A stretch of DNA of 64,000 bases from Perkinsus olseni. Taxonomy: Eukaryota > Perkinsozoa > Perkinsida > Perkinsidae. The translations under genes were made by a program, and so were the position numbers. The notes below the pieces were generated by a model, which saw only the letters and a program-made list of their open reading frames with translations, was not told the DNA's origin and searched no databases. Location of the stretch: positions 54,194 to 118,193 of the forward strand of contig JABANP010000136.1 in the NCBI GenBank assembly GCA_013115135.1. The letters are read 5' to 3'. Shown in pieces: positions 22,276-34,673 of this stretch; the stretch's first letter is position 1, and each line of letters begins with the position of its first letter.

Positions 22276-23124
22276 TCAATCCGCAGCCAACAGTCGTTGT
22301 GTCAAGTGTCCCGTAACGCTAGTGGCCATCTGGCGGCCATAGGGGATGTACGTAAGAGCGTACCACAGTATGGCTAGGAACTGGACGATGACAGCGATGA
22401 GGATCAGCACTCGACGATGAGGGAGAACGGATGCAGGTGTACAGGGTAGAGAACATCGCCAGGAGGTATCTAAGGTTGACCAATGAAAGATACGAAACAG
22501 CTTCAGATCAAAACCGGCGATACGCATGTTGGTGATGCGTGGTAGGCTATGAATGCTATCAATCAATGAGAGACCCTAAAGCACAGTTAAGCGCCTGAAT
22601 TCCGTCATTGCCCATGGTCGACCTAAGATACCAGTGAGCTTAACCTCATCCTCAACGCACTCGCCGAGATTCGGCAGGTGCTGGTAAAGAAGGATTAACA
22701 TCGTATTCATAAGGACGAAGTTTTCGACCAATTGCTGTCGGATAAGTTGCAATCAATATTTCTGCAGGTGTGAGAATCAGATTGATCACTCTTGAGGTGC
22801 CACCAACAGGCATGATTGTAACGGTTAAGAAGTACGGTCATCGCTGAAGGCCTTCCCTCCCTGCTCACACAGCAGCAGCGATCGCCCTATTATCTTTGAA
22901 CATGTTTTTGAATTGCCGTACCGGGCCAACTAGAAACATAGTCGACAACAACTGCAGTACGTTACCGATGGTGTATCTGAGAAAGAAGAAAATACACCAA
23001 TTCTGAATCGGTCGAATAATTTCTGGCACCGCCGAAAATTCGACACGTCTCACGTCAGAGGAAATCTTTTCTGGTCCAGCACTAAAAGCTTATCCCAGAG
23101 TTCCTTATTCTCCACCAGAGGCAT
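22276..23124 (-). CDS. SFT2-like Golgi vesicle transport membrane protein
   Basis: Exons 23124-23054, 22976-22869 and 22469-22276 give about 123 aa. The middle exon carries YTIGNVLQLLSTMFLVGP followed by RQFKNMF, close to the SFT2 consensus 'YTLGN-L-STMFLVGP-RQ-K-MF'. The last exon encodes two hydrophobic segments, YLLAMFSTLYT and LILIAVIVQFLAILWYAL, ending TYIPYGRQ as in SFT2 proteins ('LLWYSLSYIPFAR'). SFT2 acts in endosome-to-Golgi vesicle fusion. The protein is shorter than usual, so a first transmembrane exon may be missed. A surplus base near 22,411 separates the last two helices. The 400-bp second intron contains two copies of the CCTAAGATAC-type motif, one forming its 3' splice site. 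Confidence 0.65.
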
Positions 23125-25675
23125 GGTTACTGGGCGCTACCCCCTGCTCGGTGATACGACCAAAACTGTGCGATCGTGAAATCGATAATCAACTGGCGCG
23201 GCAGAAATATTCTCTCACGGCTTTTCCGAAGGCAGTACTGATAATAATAAGTATTTTTCGTGCCCACACCCCCAGCCATTGCGAGGGTACCATGACGAGT
23301 GAAACGACAGTTCTATTCTCAGAGTTGCCAGAAGCTCTCATTGAAAGAAGCATGATTCAACCTAAGATACTCGCAGGACCGCAGAGGACAGAGTGCTGTA
23401 GCATGATAAGAAAACAGGGAGGAGAAAAACCATCTCCAAGACCTCTACTTCGAGTATTGTTAGACTTAACATGATCTCTGGGTCTCCCAGACTGGGGGTT
23501 GTTGCTACGACGACTCTTCACGTCAGTTTCTCGTTTACGACTTAGTTCGCGTTTTACTTTAAATTCACGCTCACAACGCGTAATGTTTCTCGTAACGCAT
23601 TGAACACAACACTAGTGCAACTCCACTGAGCTGGCCCAAGGAGCAGCAGGACGAGCATCGAAATTGTTCCATCGATCGACTTGCGAACTCCGTAAGGGTA
23701 CTTACCTCATCCCGAATGAGGATAACTTTTTCCAGGCTTTTTCGAAGTATTTTCTCGAATATTCGAATATTTTCGCAGCCAAATTTGGTAATTTTCAACA
23801 CTAACAGTGTAGTTTCGTCCGCTGCACGGATGACGATAATTAAAAACATTTTCGCTTTTAATTTTCCACGTTTGCAAAATGGAAAACACATTCTCAGTGT
23901 TTTTCCACCTGACGGTCTAAAACGTGAACTTACTGATCCCCCGTTTAATAAAGTAGTTCTGTAACCCAGAATCAATTTTTACACGTAAAATGCGGTTCCA
24001 GAATCGATTCTGGATTTCAGAATTGGTTTAATTAAACGACCCTTGAATCTTGAGAGCTCACAAATCAGAAGCAAGTCTTCGCTCTTTCGCGATGACACCT
24101 GCCCGAGTACTACGCTAAAGCGAAGCGTGTTGGTCGTCCAAGTAGTAGTAAAGTGAATGATCCGAACGATCCGATGCTGATGAGGACCCCGGCTGTGAAG
24201 CAGCAAGCCCATCCAATAACCTGGGGAAAGCGGTGGAATCTTAGGTCGAAGCTTGCATGTTACATTACCCGCTGTTTGATAGTAAGGCTCGGGAAGAGGC
24301 TGTCATCATGATCCGACAGACCGAGTGACTGTGCCCACTGGCTGGCGAAGGGAGATCCACCGGAAGGAGGGACATTCTTCGAGAGATCACTTCAAAATGG
24401 TCACTGCTTCGACGATTATAAATGGGTGAATTTTACGAAAATGAGCGAAAAATTCCGACGTTGTGCATAATCAGCGAAGCTTCAGATTTTTACTTTACCG
24501 GAGATGTCCCGTCTTCTACTACTGCTTCCACTGGTTGTGGTATTAACCTCCTCTGAAACACCGCAAGTTCTGTGGGCGCAGAGCTCTGCTTGGCTGCAAG
24601 TAACTATAAAATACGAAAAAGGACCGCCGCCCACTGTGAAAATAACCAACACGTAGGGTGACACAACAGCACGGCTAAGAAGTATCTTAGGTCGATGCTG
24701 GTCACTAGCAAGTATAACATCTATGAGATGACTATCAGTCTACTAAGACCGATCGATGAATCGTCCGCGAGTTTGGACGATCGAAGGCGAGGGGTGACTG
24801 TTGTGAAGGTCAGAAAACGGCGCCGAGAACCGTGCTGGAAATGGCTCGACTAAAAATAGGGTAAAAACAGATGCATAGCGAGATGGTTGGGACTCCCTTC
24901 TTTATGTAGTCTGATAAAACGTATCTTTGGTTGAAGCGAGACCATGACAGTTGGAACAGCGATGATTGCCAATTTGCGAAGGAACAGTGGAGAAGCTCCT
25001 ACTTGTACCACACCAGCTCGATCAGAGCGCGATTAACCAACCCCCCCTCAGCTACAGTATCCTCTCCAAGAAAGAAGTACTCTGAACGCTCACTCGTTCT
25101 CGCCAAGCTGCGCCTTTCCACCCAGTAGTGTTGTGTCGTCCAATCTGCAGTACCAGCATCATCATGCTGGGGAGGGTTATGATTATCATCAGTATCAGTA
25201 ATGGTGGTCCGACTTGAACCCGACCAGGAAGGCACTAGAACGGCTTTAGAAAGCTCAGAATCCGATAGTAAAGTTGGTAGCAGCGGCGTCGCGACAGGTG
25301 AGCGACGTACAGTCATTTTTTTGAGATGGTTGTGTGTTTCCTTCACGGTACCATAACGATGTTAAAAAACGCATTAGACGTTCCACAGGGGACGGGCTGG
25401 ATACCCAATGCTGTGAAAAAAGGATGTTGTCGCTCATCAATCCAGAAAAAAAGATCTTTTTTAAGGTCCACTCGCCTTAGGGTTGTGGGCAGCCTTCTTC
25501 TCGCGTGTTTTCCGCCGACTGGCTCAATCCCGAATCGTTGGGCAGAAAATTAGATCTGAATACACTGATGGTGATCAATCAGGTTGTGATGAAGAGAAGA
25601 GAGAGAAGGGAGAGCACTCTCCTTCCCAGTCCTAGTGGCAGCGAAAAATTCGACCCGCAAGCGGAGCGGTGTAAG
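23125..25675. other. Intergenic stretch, repeats only
   Basis: I see no supportable gene. It contains copies of the ACCTAAGATAC motif (about 23,357, 24,237, 24,683 and a variant at 24,911), an AT-rich block at 23,700-23,900 and the palindromic MITE at 23,942-24,038. Confidence 0.5.
23942..24038. mobile_element. Short palindromic MITE, copy 1
   Basis: It begins CGTTTAATAAAG and ends TTAATTAAACG (imperfect TIRs). Inside it has AGAATCGATTCTGG and a central ACACGTAAAATG. Related copies lie at 51,658-51,758, with a matching central GCACGTCAAATG, and at 52,427-52,490 (shortened). Confidence 0.6.
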
Positions 25676-28478
25676 ATGGATACGCTCAGGCTGGCCTATC
25701 CTCAGTATTCTGACCTACAATCGTCAGTGGACTTACAGTAGCATGCGAAATGCCGAGAGATATCATCAACGATGGATCAAAGGAAGGCGTAGCACAGATC
25801 GGAGCAAGCGTGATGGACTCGTACCGCCTGTCTGGGTATTGGGCTGTTCAAAAGAGTTTACTGAAGCTCACGCTCGGAAGGGGCTCTTGAATTTCATGTG
25901 AAAAATTCAACGGATTGTGAAGGTGCAATGTTGGAGATGAGGCTGTTCCATCACGCAAGAGAGATCGAATCACTCAGAGAGCAGCTCGGTGAGCGATAAC
26001 CGGTTGACAATGGGAATGTAGCATAAATTCTTGTGTAGCTATAGCGGAGTTGAATGGCCCCAAAGACGAGTTGAAAGGACGCCTGATGGAAATGGTCAAA
26101 AAGAATCGAAGTTTGACGGTAAGCCCGATGGGAGGGTGTTAACTATTGGTGACTCTAGCGGGTAATGGTTAGTAAAATCCTGAAAAGTTCAGGAAAAATT
26201 ATAGTAGGAAGATTTTTCTCCACACTTTCAGCCTGAAATTGCGCAAGACTGGCTGGTTGAGAGCACAACGCCCGGGTTGTTTTGCCATCTGTAATCCGAT
26301 CTTTCATCTGCTGTCTTCTTGTCATCCGCCACTTACCTTCAGTGAGGTTTCTTATCGGAGCAAGATAGGGTCAGCGATATATGCGCCGCCAAATTCCATC
26401 TTCAACAGCCGAGATAAAGTCATTCACTACCGTCAACTGTGAGAGGCAGCACCGTGAGTAGGTGTCGCTACACTCTAAGGAAGCACGGATCAAAGCGCTG
26501 ATGGTGGACCTCGCTACTGCGAATGAAGGGAAGGGGAAAGACGAAGGCGTTGATGTTGTGGAGGCCAACGAGTACAAAAACAAGTACATGAAGATGGCCA
26601 ATGAGATGCAGAACCTTCGGCAGGATCTCAGCAGCACCAAAGGGCAGGGTGAGGCAGGCCGCTCTGTTGTTACTCGTGGACACGAAGGAGGGTGGTCCAG
26701 ATCCTCTCATCATCTTTCATGTTGAATTTCTCGTAACGCAGTGCCATTTAGAGGGATCGTTATTCGACGTAATCGTTCTATTGTAGTATCTCGGATGAAG
26801 AAGATATTGCTGGCCGAGATAGGCGATCAGGCGACTGTGGAAGAGGTGAGATGGGATCTGGGGATCTCTTTCTTATTATGTGCCGATCGTCTTGTGCGTG
26901 GGTGCATAGCTGATTGGATCAGCCTGATTCCCCTCGAGAGAGCAAGCTCGGAAGGCAAGAATAGACTTTACACCTCTCCCCTTGCGTTGACGTTGAGCAA
27001 CATGGACAGGCCACTCGGAGGTGTCAGCTTGGTATGAATAGTATAGGAAGAAAGTTAGTGATACAACATATCAATATACGTAGAACTAAATGGGTTTGGT
27101 GATGATCGACTGCAGTTATCAAGTTAGATTGTACGATGGTAGTAGCACGAGTACGTACAATTCCCGTCAAAAAGCTTTTATCTCCGCCGTTGCTCACTCT
27201 TACCATTGGCACTGTTATTATTGTTGCTAACTTGAAGTTACGCTAATTAAACGTACTTTCATCAATACCGTGGTAGTATACAAATTTAAATAAGATGGAA
27301 TGCCTCTCTCTTTCCACCAGCAGGTCATCTCCGGTGGGTCGACCGAGGGTTATGAAGGGCGTTCGAAGACGATAGTGAGGCTGAAGCGAGAAGTGAGAGC
27401 CCTGAGGATGCAGATGAAGTTGCTGGAAAATAAAAGTGTGGACCGCCGCAGCAATGCTTGGGACAGCCCCTCCGCAGGCCCTACTGGAGAACAGCGGCCT
27501 CAGCCATCTCAATCGGGGTGAGGTTAGAGTGTCTTAGGAGCTGTTGTTGTGACGGTGATGGCTGCAGATGGGAAGGCTCGGACAAGTCGATGAGCATCGG
27601 TCGACTGGCTGAGGAGAGAAGGAATCAGCTCAGCGAACTGCAAAGGAAGGTGGTGGAGTTGAAGGGCAGGTTGAAGGAGGCTCAGAAAATTGGGGAAGCG
27701 GTGAAAAGTCGCAGTCGAACTCTGACGGAGCGAAACGCCGAGTTGAAAGAACAAGTACTGCTGTGCCTACCGAGGAAGTGATGAGGAATGGATGGTGGTC
27801 AGATAGCGACGCTACTGGAGAAGAGCGATGGTGATGATAGAGTTGATCGCGGAGATGAGGGGGTATTTGGATCGCAAGATAGAGCGTGCTGATCTCCCTT
27901 CCTTTCACACGGCAGAGGGTGACGCTGAAGACAGAACAGTGTGAGTGGGGCGATGCAGGTGGCGCAGGTCGGGTAGGGAAAGTTCAGCGGGCTTGTTTAT
28001 CACATTGTAGCTCGAAAGACGGTATCGAAAGTTAGTCTGAGGAAGTTCTTGGGGGAGTCTTGTTGTTCCTCCATCGTTATCATCTACAGTGGCGGTTATT
28101 GGGGGACTGCCAGCTCCTGCCGGGTGGCCTGGGCTTGTAGCTCTCAGCTATGGTACAGAGAAGGCACATACGTACGGACGTCGGCTTGGTGATCATTGCT
28201 TCACCGAGGTCTGGTCCCTCCGAACGAAGTAAATTTGGCCGCAGAATTGCTGTGTGCTTAGCACCCATCCTGCTGGACAGGACCAACCCTTCTCTCGCAT
28301 TGTCTTCACTCCGTGGTCGCCCGTGAAATTTATAATGATTGGGCAGGAAGTTGATATTTATGTTGAACCGAATAGGTACTATCCCGAGCTGGAACGGCTA
28401 AGGTCGGAGAACGAGACGCTGAAGGAACAGTGCCGAACACAGAAGACGATAATAGAAACGGTAGGGTGCAGATCCTAG
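25676..28478 (+). CDS. CCDC13-like coiled-coil protein (cilium/centriolar satellite type)
   Basis: A chain of exons on the plus strand gives heptad-rich sequence: MDTLRLAYPQYSDLQ (25,676), LFHHAREIESLREQL (25,945), DELKGRLMEMVKKNRSLT (26,060), KEARIKALMVDLATANEG (26,480), YKNKYMKMANEMQNLRQDL (26,574), KKILLAEIGDQATVEE (26,800), KTIVRLKREVRALRMQMKLL (27,366), LAEERRNQLSELQRKVVELK (27,603), RSRTLTERNAELKEQ (27,712), IATLLEKSDGDD (27,803), ELIAEMRGYLDRK (27,840) and LERLRSENETLKEQC (28,390). The series LAEIGDQ, ARNxxLKxQIATLLEK and DDELI resembles CCDC13, needed for cilia. One surplus base at 27,839 separates DGDD from ELIAEM. Exon borders before 26,450 and after 27,960 are uncertain. Confidence 0.55.
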
Positions 28479-29033
28479 GGTTCTGTCGGTGGACGTGGGA
28501 TGACCCTTCTCTCGTTGTAGTGCATAACTCTCATGAGGTTTCACGCTGAGTTTAACACGTGATGATATGTTGTCGAGCAGCGCGCGATCGAATGCTACCT
28601 GCGGGGGCCTAGTGAAATTGATTGCAGGGAGAAAAGTCGTGCAGAGGTGACAAAGAGGCGTGGGCTTCGAAATGACTGAATATTTGTGATTAACACTAGC
28701 CGAGTGCATGATGCACTCATGAGCCAACTTGATGGCCGAGTAGCCGTGTCTTAACGATACTTTCCGCAGCTGAGCACCAAGCGACGGCAGAAGAGGCAGT
28801 GTGATCTGGAGGGAGGATGACACCCATGGCGCTTCGACCTCGTCGTTTCTTTCATTTCCTGCTTTGCGTTGCATAACATGGACCGTCGCTCGTCTCAACC
28901 GTACCCGCGCCGTTGAGGTGCTGGTGAACTGCATTGGCTGCGAGCTTGAAAGCGAAAATTTATAGGCGGTTCTTTTATCGGCGATAAGCCGCGAGTTTCG
29001 GAGGCACCGATTCGGGAACGGTAATTTTTAAAA

Positions 29034-29106
29034 CGATCTCGGTGGGACTCGAACCCACAATCTTTGGTTCCGAAGACCAACGCCTTATCCATTAGGCCAC
29101 GAGACC
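29034..29106 (-). tRNA. tRNA-Arg (anticodon UCG)
   Basis: Read on the minus strand, the 73-nt sequence folds as a full cloverleaf. The acceptor stem is GGTCTCG/CGAGATC with discriminator G, the D stem GCCT/AGGC, the anticodon stem TTGGT/ACCAA with loop CTTCGGA (anticodon TCG), and the T stem GTGGG/CCCAC with loop TTCGAGT. A and B boxes are intact and there is no intron. It reads CGA arginine codons. Confidence 0.93.
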
Positions 29107-29539
29107 TCTGTCTGGGTCCAGTTAGACCTACGCCGTCAACCGACTACTTCTATTGAAGGACGTAATTCTCTCGATATAGGGGCCCCTGCTTTGGCAATTT
29201 TCCCTCGCTGAAGTTTATCTTTTCCTCGCGTGAGATTCTCACGATGTGATACGTTGAAGCATGACCGATGTTCTCGCTAGGGTTTTTAGTAATCACTGCC
29301 TCCATGCATCGGGTACCAGCCACTCAAATGCCTGAGGTCTACGAGAGAAGGATCTTCCCCTTCGCTCCGTCCCCAACACCTTCGGCACGGATTCTTAGTG
29401 GCCACTCAAGCGGTGAGGGCGTGTTGCTGTTCGACTTGACCAGTCGTCGGAGGCCTACAAGGTTCGGCCGCCCTCAGGTCGGAGCAGTCGCAGGCGGTCA
29501 ACTTCTGAGCCTCGATCCGCTCGAAGAGGGAGGGTTTCC

Positions 29540-30061
29540 ATGGCCAGAATAGAGGCTGATCGAATCATCGAGAAGCCCCGAATGACCATCGGAGGTCGCG
29601 AGGCGGTTGGTTGTCGCATCTTGCACGACGGGAGAGTCCCTATTTCAGGTTGGGAGGCGACCATCCCCGGCCCAGCAGGACAGGGCGCCCTCGGCAGCCG
29701 AGCTCAAGGATACCCAGAGCACCACTACGGGGAAGGCAACGAGTAGCCATTCGCCTTCATGGGCTTGCCTGTAGCGGTGTTCAGGACCTAAGCTTTAGGT
29801 ATGGTCATTGGTCTACAGCGAATGATGTGCATCCTCTGATAGCGTATGGGCAGCTAGGCAGATGGAGCCTCTCTAACCGAGAGTATGGAGGACATTATTA
29901 TCATCCCGAGCAAGAGTGAGTATCTTAGGTTTAACCTGGCTCCTTTTAACAGTGCACCCTGCAGGTATAAAGTGGCACAAAATCCTCGAATGCCGAGCCT
30001 TGTGGTGAGTCGGAGTCAGCTGGACAGGTTCCGGGCCGATACCAATCTCATGTTTGACTGA
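29540..30061 (+). CDS. Hypothetical gene, 3' exons
   Basis: A frame through 29,740-29,915 (containing LHGLACSGVQDLSFRYGHWS and HPLIAYGQLGRWSL) runs into donor GTGAGTATC at 29,916. The acceptor TGCAG near 29,963 leads to an exon YKVAQNPRMPSLVV ending at 30,061. Upstream the likely coding frame changes at least once (RIIEKPRMTIGGREAVGC lies in another frame), by intron or indel. No domain recognised. The intron starts with the conserved motif GTATCTTAGGTTTAACC. Confidence 0.4.
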
Positions 30062-31108
30062 TGATAGTGTACCAGCCGTTCGTTGTGTCCGCCAAAGAGG
30101 TGTTCAGTTGAGCGGCAAACAGGAATAGCGAGGACAATGGAGATTCGCCTGAAGACCGTGTCTCAGTGGGAGCCATAAGGATTCATGCGGGACCAGTTGA
30201 TAACCGTTGCAAACCTAGGCTCGATCGCTGCTCTCCACCCAAAACTCGACTCGCACTGCCCTGCCGATCGAACCTGAGCCGGGCATCCGACTGCCATCCA
30301 CAGAGAGCTGGAGACTGCACGCCCAAGATGCAGACAGTTAAACTGTTTAACCGGGGTAGTTTAACTTAAACTACCCCGGTGGCAGAGGCGGGCAAACCGA
30401 GCCAGCAGGCTCACCAAACTAACAGATACACTCGTAGAAAAACCGCTGATAATCACTACGACGAACAAGCGAATCGGTTTTGAGATAGATAACTTGTAGA
30501 TTAGACAGATATCATGACAGAGCTCGAGCAGGTAGTTGGCACGTTTTGTGTAGGGTATCAAACAAGGTGCTCGACACGGTTCCGCAGAGGCACCGACTGG
30601 AAACCCTCTTCTCGACCCATATTTTACGTTATTCAAGTTGTATGATCCAAGTTATGTTGCTTGATTCAACATATATATCACCGGTTCGCGTGTACTATTT
30701 TGAACTGTACTTGTCCGAAACTTTCGTGCAGCGAACACTGACCTTCTAAAGGTCACCTTCACCTCAAGGGTTCAAAACACTCTGAACTCGCTAAACAGTA
30801 TCCTTCGCGTGTTTGAAGCATCGCACCCCTCAGTAGGATTTGCTGTCAGACAGTTCACGAGTTTTCATCCGTTGCTGGATGGTTCTTTCTTGTGGAGCAG
30901 CAATATATGACGAACAAGGCAGCGCGCAGCCAGGACCGAGCTCTTGAACTATCCTATTAGTTCCGAGCAATCAGTAGAACTATCCCCACTTCAAACGCAG
31001 TAACTGCTGAGATGACACACTCCGTTGAACATGCAGTAAACTCATCAAACAACGACACCGGTGGGGATCCAACGCTAGCGAAATCAGCACCAAACGATGG
31101 TAGAAAAG
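30062..31108. other. Intergenic stretch with a 31-bp palindrome
   Basis: No supportable gene. Positions 30,350-30,380 form a perfect palindrome (15-bp arms ACCGGGGTAGTTTAA around one base). Confidence 0.6.
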
Positions 31109-32296
31109 CTATTGGGTATCCAGCCTTGGCATCTTGGAAGGTGGTCCCTCGTCTTGTTCAGCGGATGAGTCCCTCTCTATGTGAGACAGTTGATGGGCCG
31201 TCTGCTGTACAATTTCACTGAAACCATTTTCTGCGTATCTAACCCCGATACTCGTCGAACCGAGCTGAAGGTGCCAGGAATTGACGTAACTAAGGACGAT
31301 GCTATTGGCGTATAACCCTGCAAGGTTGAACACCCTCGCAGCGGCTGCGACCGAGGCTTGAAGTGTACCGGCATCCAACGATGTGTCCAATTGCCAGAAG
31401 CCCTTAGTGTCCAGACCGGGTAGCTTTTGCTCTACCCTACGGTACACTAGCGGGAGGGGTGGGAGCGAGAGGCTAGCAACGTACAAGGGCAATGTCCCTC
31501 CAGGTTTTGTGTACTTTATGTGAGGGACGTTGCGAGTGGGTACTATCGGTTCTATCGAGAGATGATGGAGATCTAGCTGCGCTCGCGCTTCGTCCAGGCT
31601 GATCTTCGTGATGTTCAAGGACACGCCGTCGACTTTGCCAACCGGACCAACACTTTCCATGAGACCGGGTCTAGGTAGGAGGAGGTGGTTCAAGACAAGA
31701 GGGATACGTGAAGCACCCTGTAGTGGTTGATTGGCCGAGGCCACGACGGGTCGCGTGGGATCTGATGGTGCCGAGTACTCGAGCTCAACCGGCAGTACCA
31801 GCTCAACTGATCTGCGACTCACCACCACCTTCCTTCCCAAGAAGAGGACCCAACTCGCATTCGCTAAGCATATGGCGACTCTCATTCTTACTTTCATACT
31901 TTTTTCGGGAAAAAGATTGAAGCCATCGTAAAGGGCCTTCAACAGTTCATCGAGCTCCTTTCCCTGGACCCTATCGACAGGCAAAAACCGGAGACAACGA
32001 CGAAAAGCAAGATTCGCGGGTTGCATGATTTGTATTCTCCCTAGAGGTTGAAGATCACAGTAAGAGCTCATCGACAGTATACGGTCGTAGTCACCGGCTG
32101 AACTCGACATCTTAAGCTTTCCTCCAACAGCGGATCCGTTCCCGTTCTGCTTCACATCGATCTCAAGACTGGTCAAATTGCCGACACCTTCTTCTTCTTC
32201 TTCTTCTCGTGCAGCACCCCTTCGACCGGGCAGGTGATAGCCGGTATAGGGGTATAGCTGCGGGCTCAGTTGCTGCCTGAGCCCTGGTAGGAACAT
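31109..32296 (-). CDS. Orphan 395-aa protein, single exon
   Basis: One uninterrupted frame of 395 codons, long for this intron-rich window, with ordinary coding-like composition. It starts MFLPGLRQQLSPQLYPY, has an acidic run (EEEEEEG) near residue 32, then a folded-looking region with the repeated pattern LPVELEY, LNITKISLDEARAQL and SLPPLPLVY. The C-terminus is charged and ends PPSKMPRLDTQ, possibly a nuclear localisation-like tail. No domain recognised. The retroelement fragment lies just upstream on the same strand but shares no frame with it. Confidence 0.6.
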   Translation of the reverse strand: MFLPGLRQQLSPQLYPYTGYHLPGRRGAAREEEEEEGVGNLTSLEIDVKQNGNGSAVGGKLKMSSSAGDYDRILSMSSYCDLQPLGRIQIMQPANLAFRRCLRFLPVDRVQGKELDELLKALYDGFNLFPEKSMKVRMRVAICLANASWVLFLGRKVVVSRRSVELVLPVELEYSAPSDPTRPVVASANQPLQGASRIPLVLNHLLLPRPGLMESVGPVGKVDGVSLNITKISLDEARAQLDLHHLSIEPIVPTRNVPHIKYTKPGGTLPLYVASLSLPPLPLVYRRVEQKLPGLDTKGFWQLDTSLDAGTLQASVAAAARVFNLAGLYANSIVLSYVNSWHLQLGSTSIGVRYAENGFSEIVQQTAHQLSHIERDSSAEQDEGPPSKMPRLDTQ

Positions 32297-32393
32297 AGAG
32301 ATAGCACGTTACACCGCACAGAGTGCTATAGGTGGGAAGCCCCCCAGAAGCCTCCCAGCTGCCACTAGTATGATGCTGTATATAACGATATCC

Positions 32394-33200
32394 CTAGCGG
32401 GATGTCGGCCACATCTTCCCCATGTACTTCAACCATGTGCGAACACTGTGGTTTGATGCCAACAGTCGCGTCATATCGTATGGATTATCCAGGGCATCTT
32501 TGCCCAGGCAAGCCTCCCTCCACCTCCGCCAGCGGGAGCACTGGTGTAGATGTATGGAAGATTCCCTACTCCTGCCACAGTAGCGGCATTCCGGCATCCC
32601 ACCATCCAATCTGGATAAGTGGGCCCTCAGACAGCCGTGTCCCGTTAAGGCCTCGCAAATCAGTCTTCGGTCATTCATCGATACGGCCACCGCACGGAGG
32701 CGCCTGCACTGGCGCCGGTCGAGCATCACGCCTGTCTTCTTGATGTACGTCAGCTGCCGAGCCTTGCGCCATCGCCATTCTTCTTCTTCTCTGAACTTCG
32801 CTTTGACCTGACGGACAGTGTACGATTCTGGAATGCCAACATCTGTTATATCCTTTCTTTTTCCGCCTAATCTCGCCAGGGTGTCTGCGATTTCATTACC
32901 GCTGATACCCGTATGAGCTCTTGTCCACTGAACGACCAGATCGCACGACACAGCAGCGCGTTCGACCGCCCTGCGGGCATTCCCTTACTGATGTACTCTC
33001 GAGCTTACATTGACCTGTCACTGCTCGGATGGCAGCTTGACTGTCACTGTAGATAACCGCCTGCCTCAAGGGGTTGTCCTGGGTAGAAGTCAACCTATTA
33101 GCTGCAGCCTCGATCCCTCGAAGCTCGCCTTGCATAACGGTGGCGTGATCTGGTAACCTCGTCCGACACCTTCTATTCGAGCCCGATTCTTGTATACACC
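32394..33200 (-). pseudogene. Non-LTR retrotransposon RNase H / C-terminal zinc-knuckle remnant
   Basis: Read on the minus strand: a part matching the RNase H core (LPDHATVMQGELRGIEAA, then QAVIYSDSQAAIRAV with the catalytic Asp), a helix ECRRAVERAA, the motif VVQWTRAHTGISGNEIADTLA, and a C-terminal CRYCGRSRESSIHLHQC knuckle as in LINE-type polyproteins. Two frame changes interrupt it (near 33,150 and one surplus base near 32,976). No reverse transcriptase is recognisable upstream. It is a 5'-truncated, decayed element. Confidence 0.8.
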
Positions 33201-34040
33201 TGGCGCTAGGGTGGTGATCGCCATGCTTCTGATCACCACCAACAGAGAAGAGAGGAAAGACTTGAGAGACATTGAAAAGAGCAGCTTCACTGAGAGCGCT
33301 CGCTGAGGAGAATTTCTCGAAGACTCCACAGTAGAACAGCCGGGAACCCAGGACTCGGATAACTTTAATGGAGTGACATGCTGCACGAGGAGCGTTTTTT
33401 CAGCCCGTCGAAAGAAGGCCTCTTTCAACGGGGAATAGCGGCACATACGAGATGCGGCAGACAGGTGAGCTATAGTCTGCGCGTCGCTCGCAACAGCGAG
33501 ATAGTTGTACTTCAGCTTAGGTTCTATTGTTGCGGCCGTGAGGAAGCCTCGTAGTTTGAGAGGATATTTTGTTGAAATTCCGACCGCCATTGCCCTACAG
33601 CTCCGATTCGGGACTCCCGACGGACCGGATAAGTACTTATCATTTCAGCAACACCTTGAAACCTGCTCCCCATTCAAAACACGTGGGCCAAGTTCCTCGA
33701 GCGTTAACGAGCACTTTCCATGGCGAGCGACAACGCTTGAAGTAGCGCTAGCCCTCAGGGTAATGCATCGCTCGAAGGAGTTCAAATTCCAGTACGAGAG
33801 AGGGTCAGTGACCATCGGTCATAGTTTAGGTAACCGAGAGAGTAATTCACTCTATCTCTCAATCCTCCGATTACTAGCCTGCCTGACTGCGGTCAGTATC
33901 TTATCGCGCAAACGCGCTCTTCTAACCAAGTTGCTGGATGGAATTATCGCGAAGAACGATTCCCGTCGCCAACGGGCCGTTGGCCACAGCGACAAATGTC
34001 ATTCATAATAATTTCACCAGGTTTCTGGCTCTTCAACATT

Positions 34041-34673
34041 ATGAGATGCCCCTTCGTTCCACTCTGCCTCCTCGTTTGTCGTACTGCCTCGCAAGGAGGT
34101 TACAGTCCAGTAGGGAAAGATGAGTTGCCGTCTGGCACGTACAGGGTAGCGAAGCCCGGTGTGGGTCAAGTGTTCCCATCTGTTCCGTGGCTCACCGATT
34201 TCGAGATCATTGTTTGGTCGAATGGAGGACAAGTGGCCCATGCGAAAGCGAAGGTCAGTGGAAGGATGGTATACATGACGGATGATGCGCGTCTGGCTTG
34301 GTACAGCGATAAATGTTTAAAAGGGCTATATTTTGTAAATCATAAGGTTCGTAGATGCTGCCATCCCGTAATGAACTCGGGCATCACGAGTCCAGCTGGG
34401 AAGTTTATGAAACGGATCTACGATCTTGCGGGGAGAGGATGGGCCTGGCACTTCGAATCGGCACTCGCCATCTGCACCCTCATTGATTCGGCAGATATCT
34501 TGGTTCTGGTAGGAATCGAGAGATTGAATCACCATTTAACTAGTGTTCGTACTGGCGTAGTACTTAGCAGGGCAAATACCATCAACTCGGGGCGTCACAG
34601 GGAGAGAAATATGTTCTCCCCGATATCCAGAATTCCCCCGGGAACGAGATCGCGGTGCCGGCCTCGAAGCTAG
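34041..34673 (+). CDS. Hypothetical secreted protein
   Basis: From the internal Met at 34,041 the frame starts MRCPFVPLCLLVCRTASQGG, a plausible signal peptide. It continues with GTYRVAKPGVGQVFPSVPWL, FEIIVWSNGGQVAHAKAKV and a Cys-containing stretch KVRRCCHPVMNS. The part beyond about 34,420 looks less protein-like and may be intron. No family recognised. Confidence 0.35.
   Translation: MRCPFVPLCLLVCRTASQGGYSPVGKDELPSGTYRVAKPGVGQVFPSVPWLTDFEIIVWSNGGQVAHAKAKVSGRMVYMTDDARLAWYSDKCLKGLYFVNHKVRRCCHPVMNSGITSPAGKFMKRIYDLAGRGWAWHFESALAICTLIDSADILVLVGIERLNHHLTSVRTGVVLSRANTINSGRHRERNMFSPISRIPPGTRSRCRPRS

Noticed and set aside
29263..29552. 94-codon ORF next to the tRNA
   Set aside because: No domain, overlapping ORFs in other frames and no splice support at its ends.
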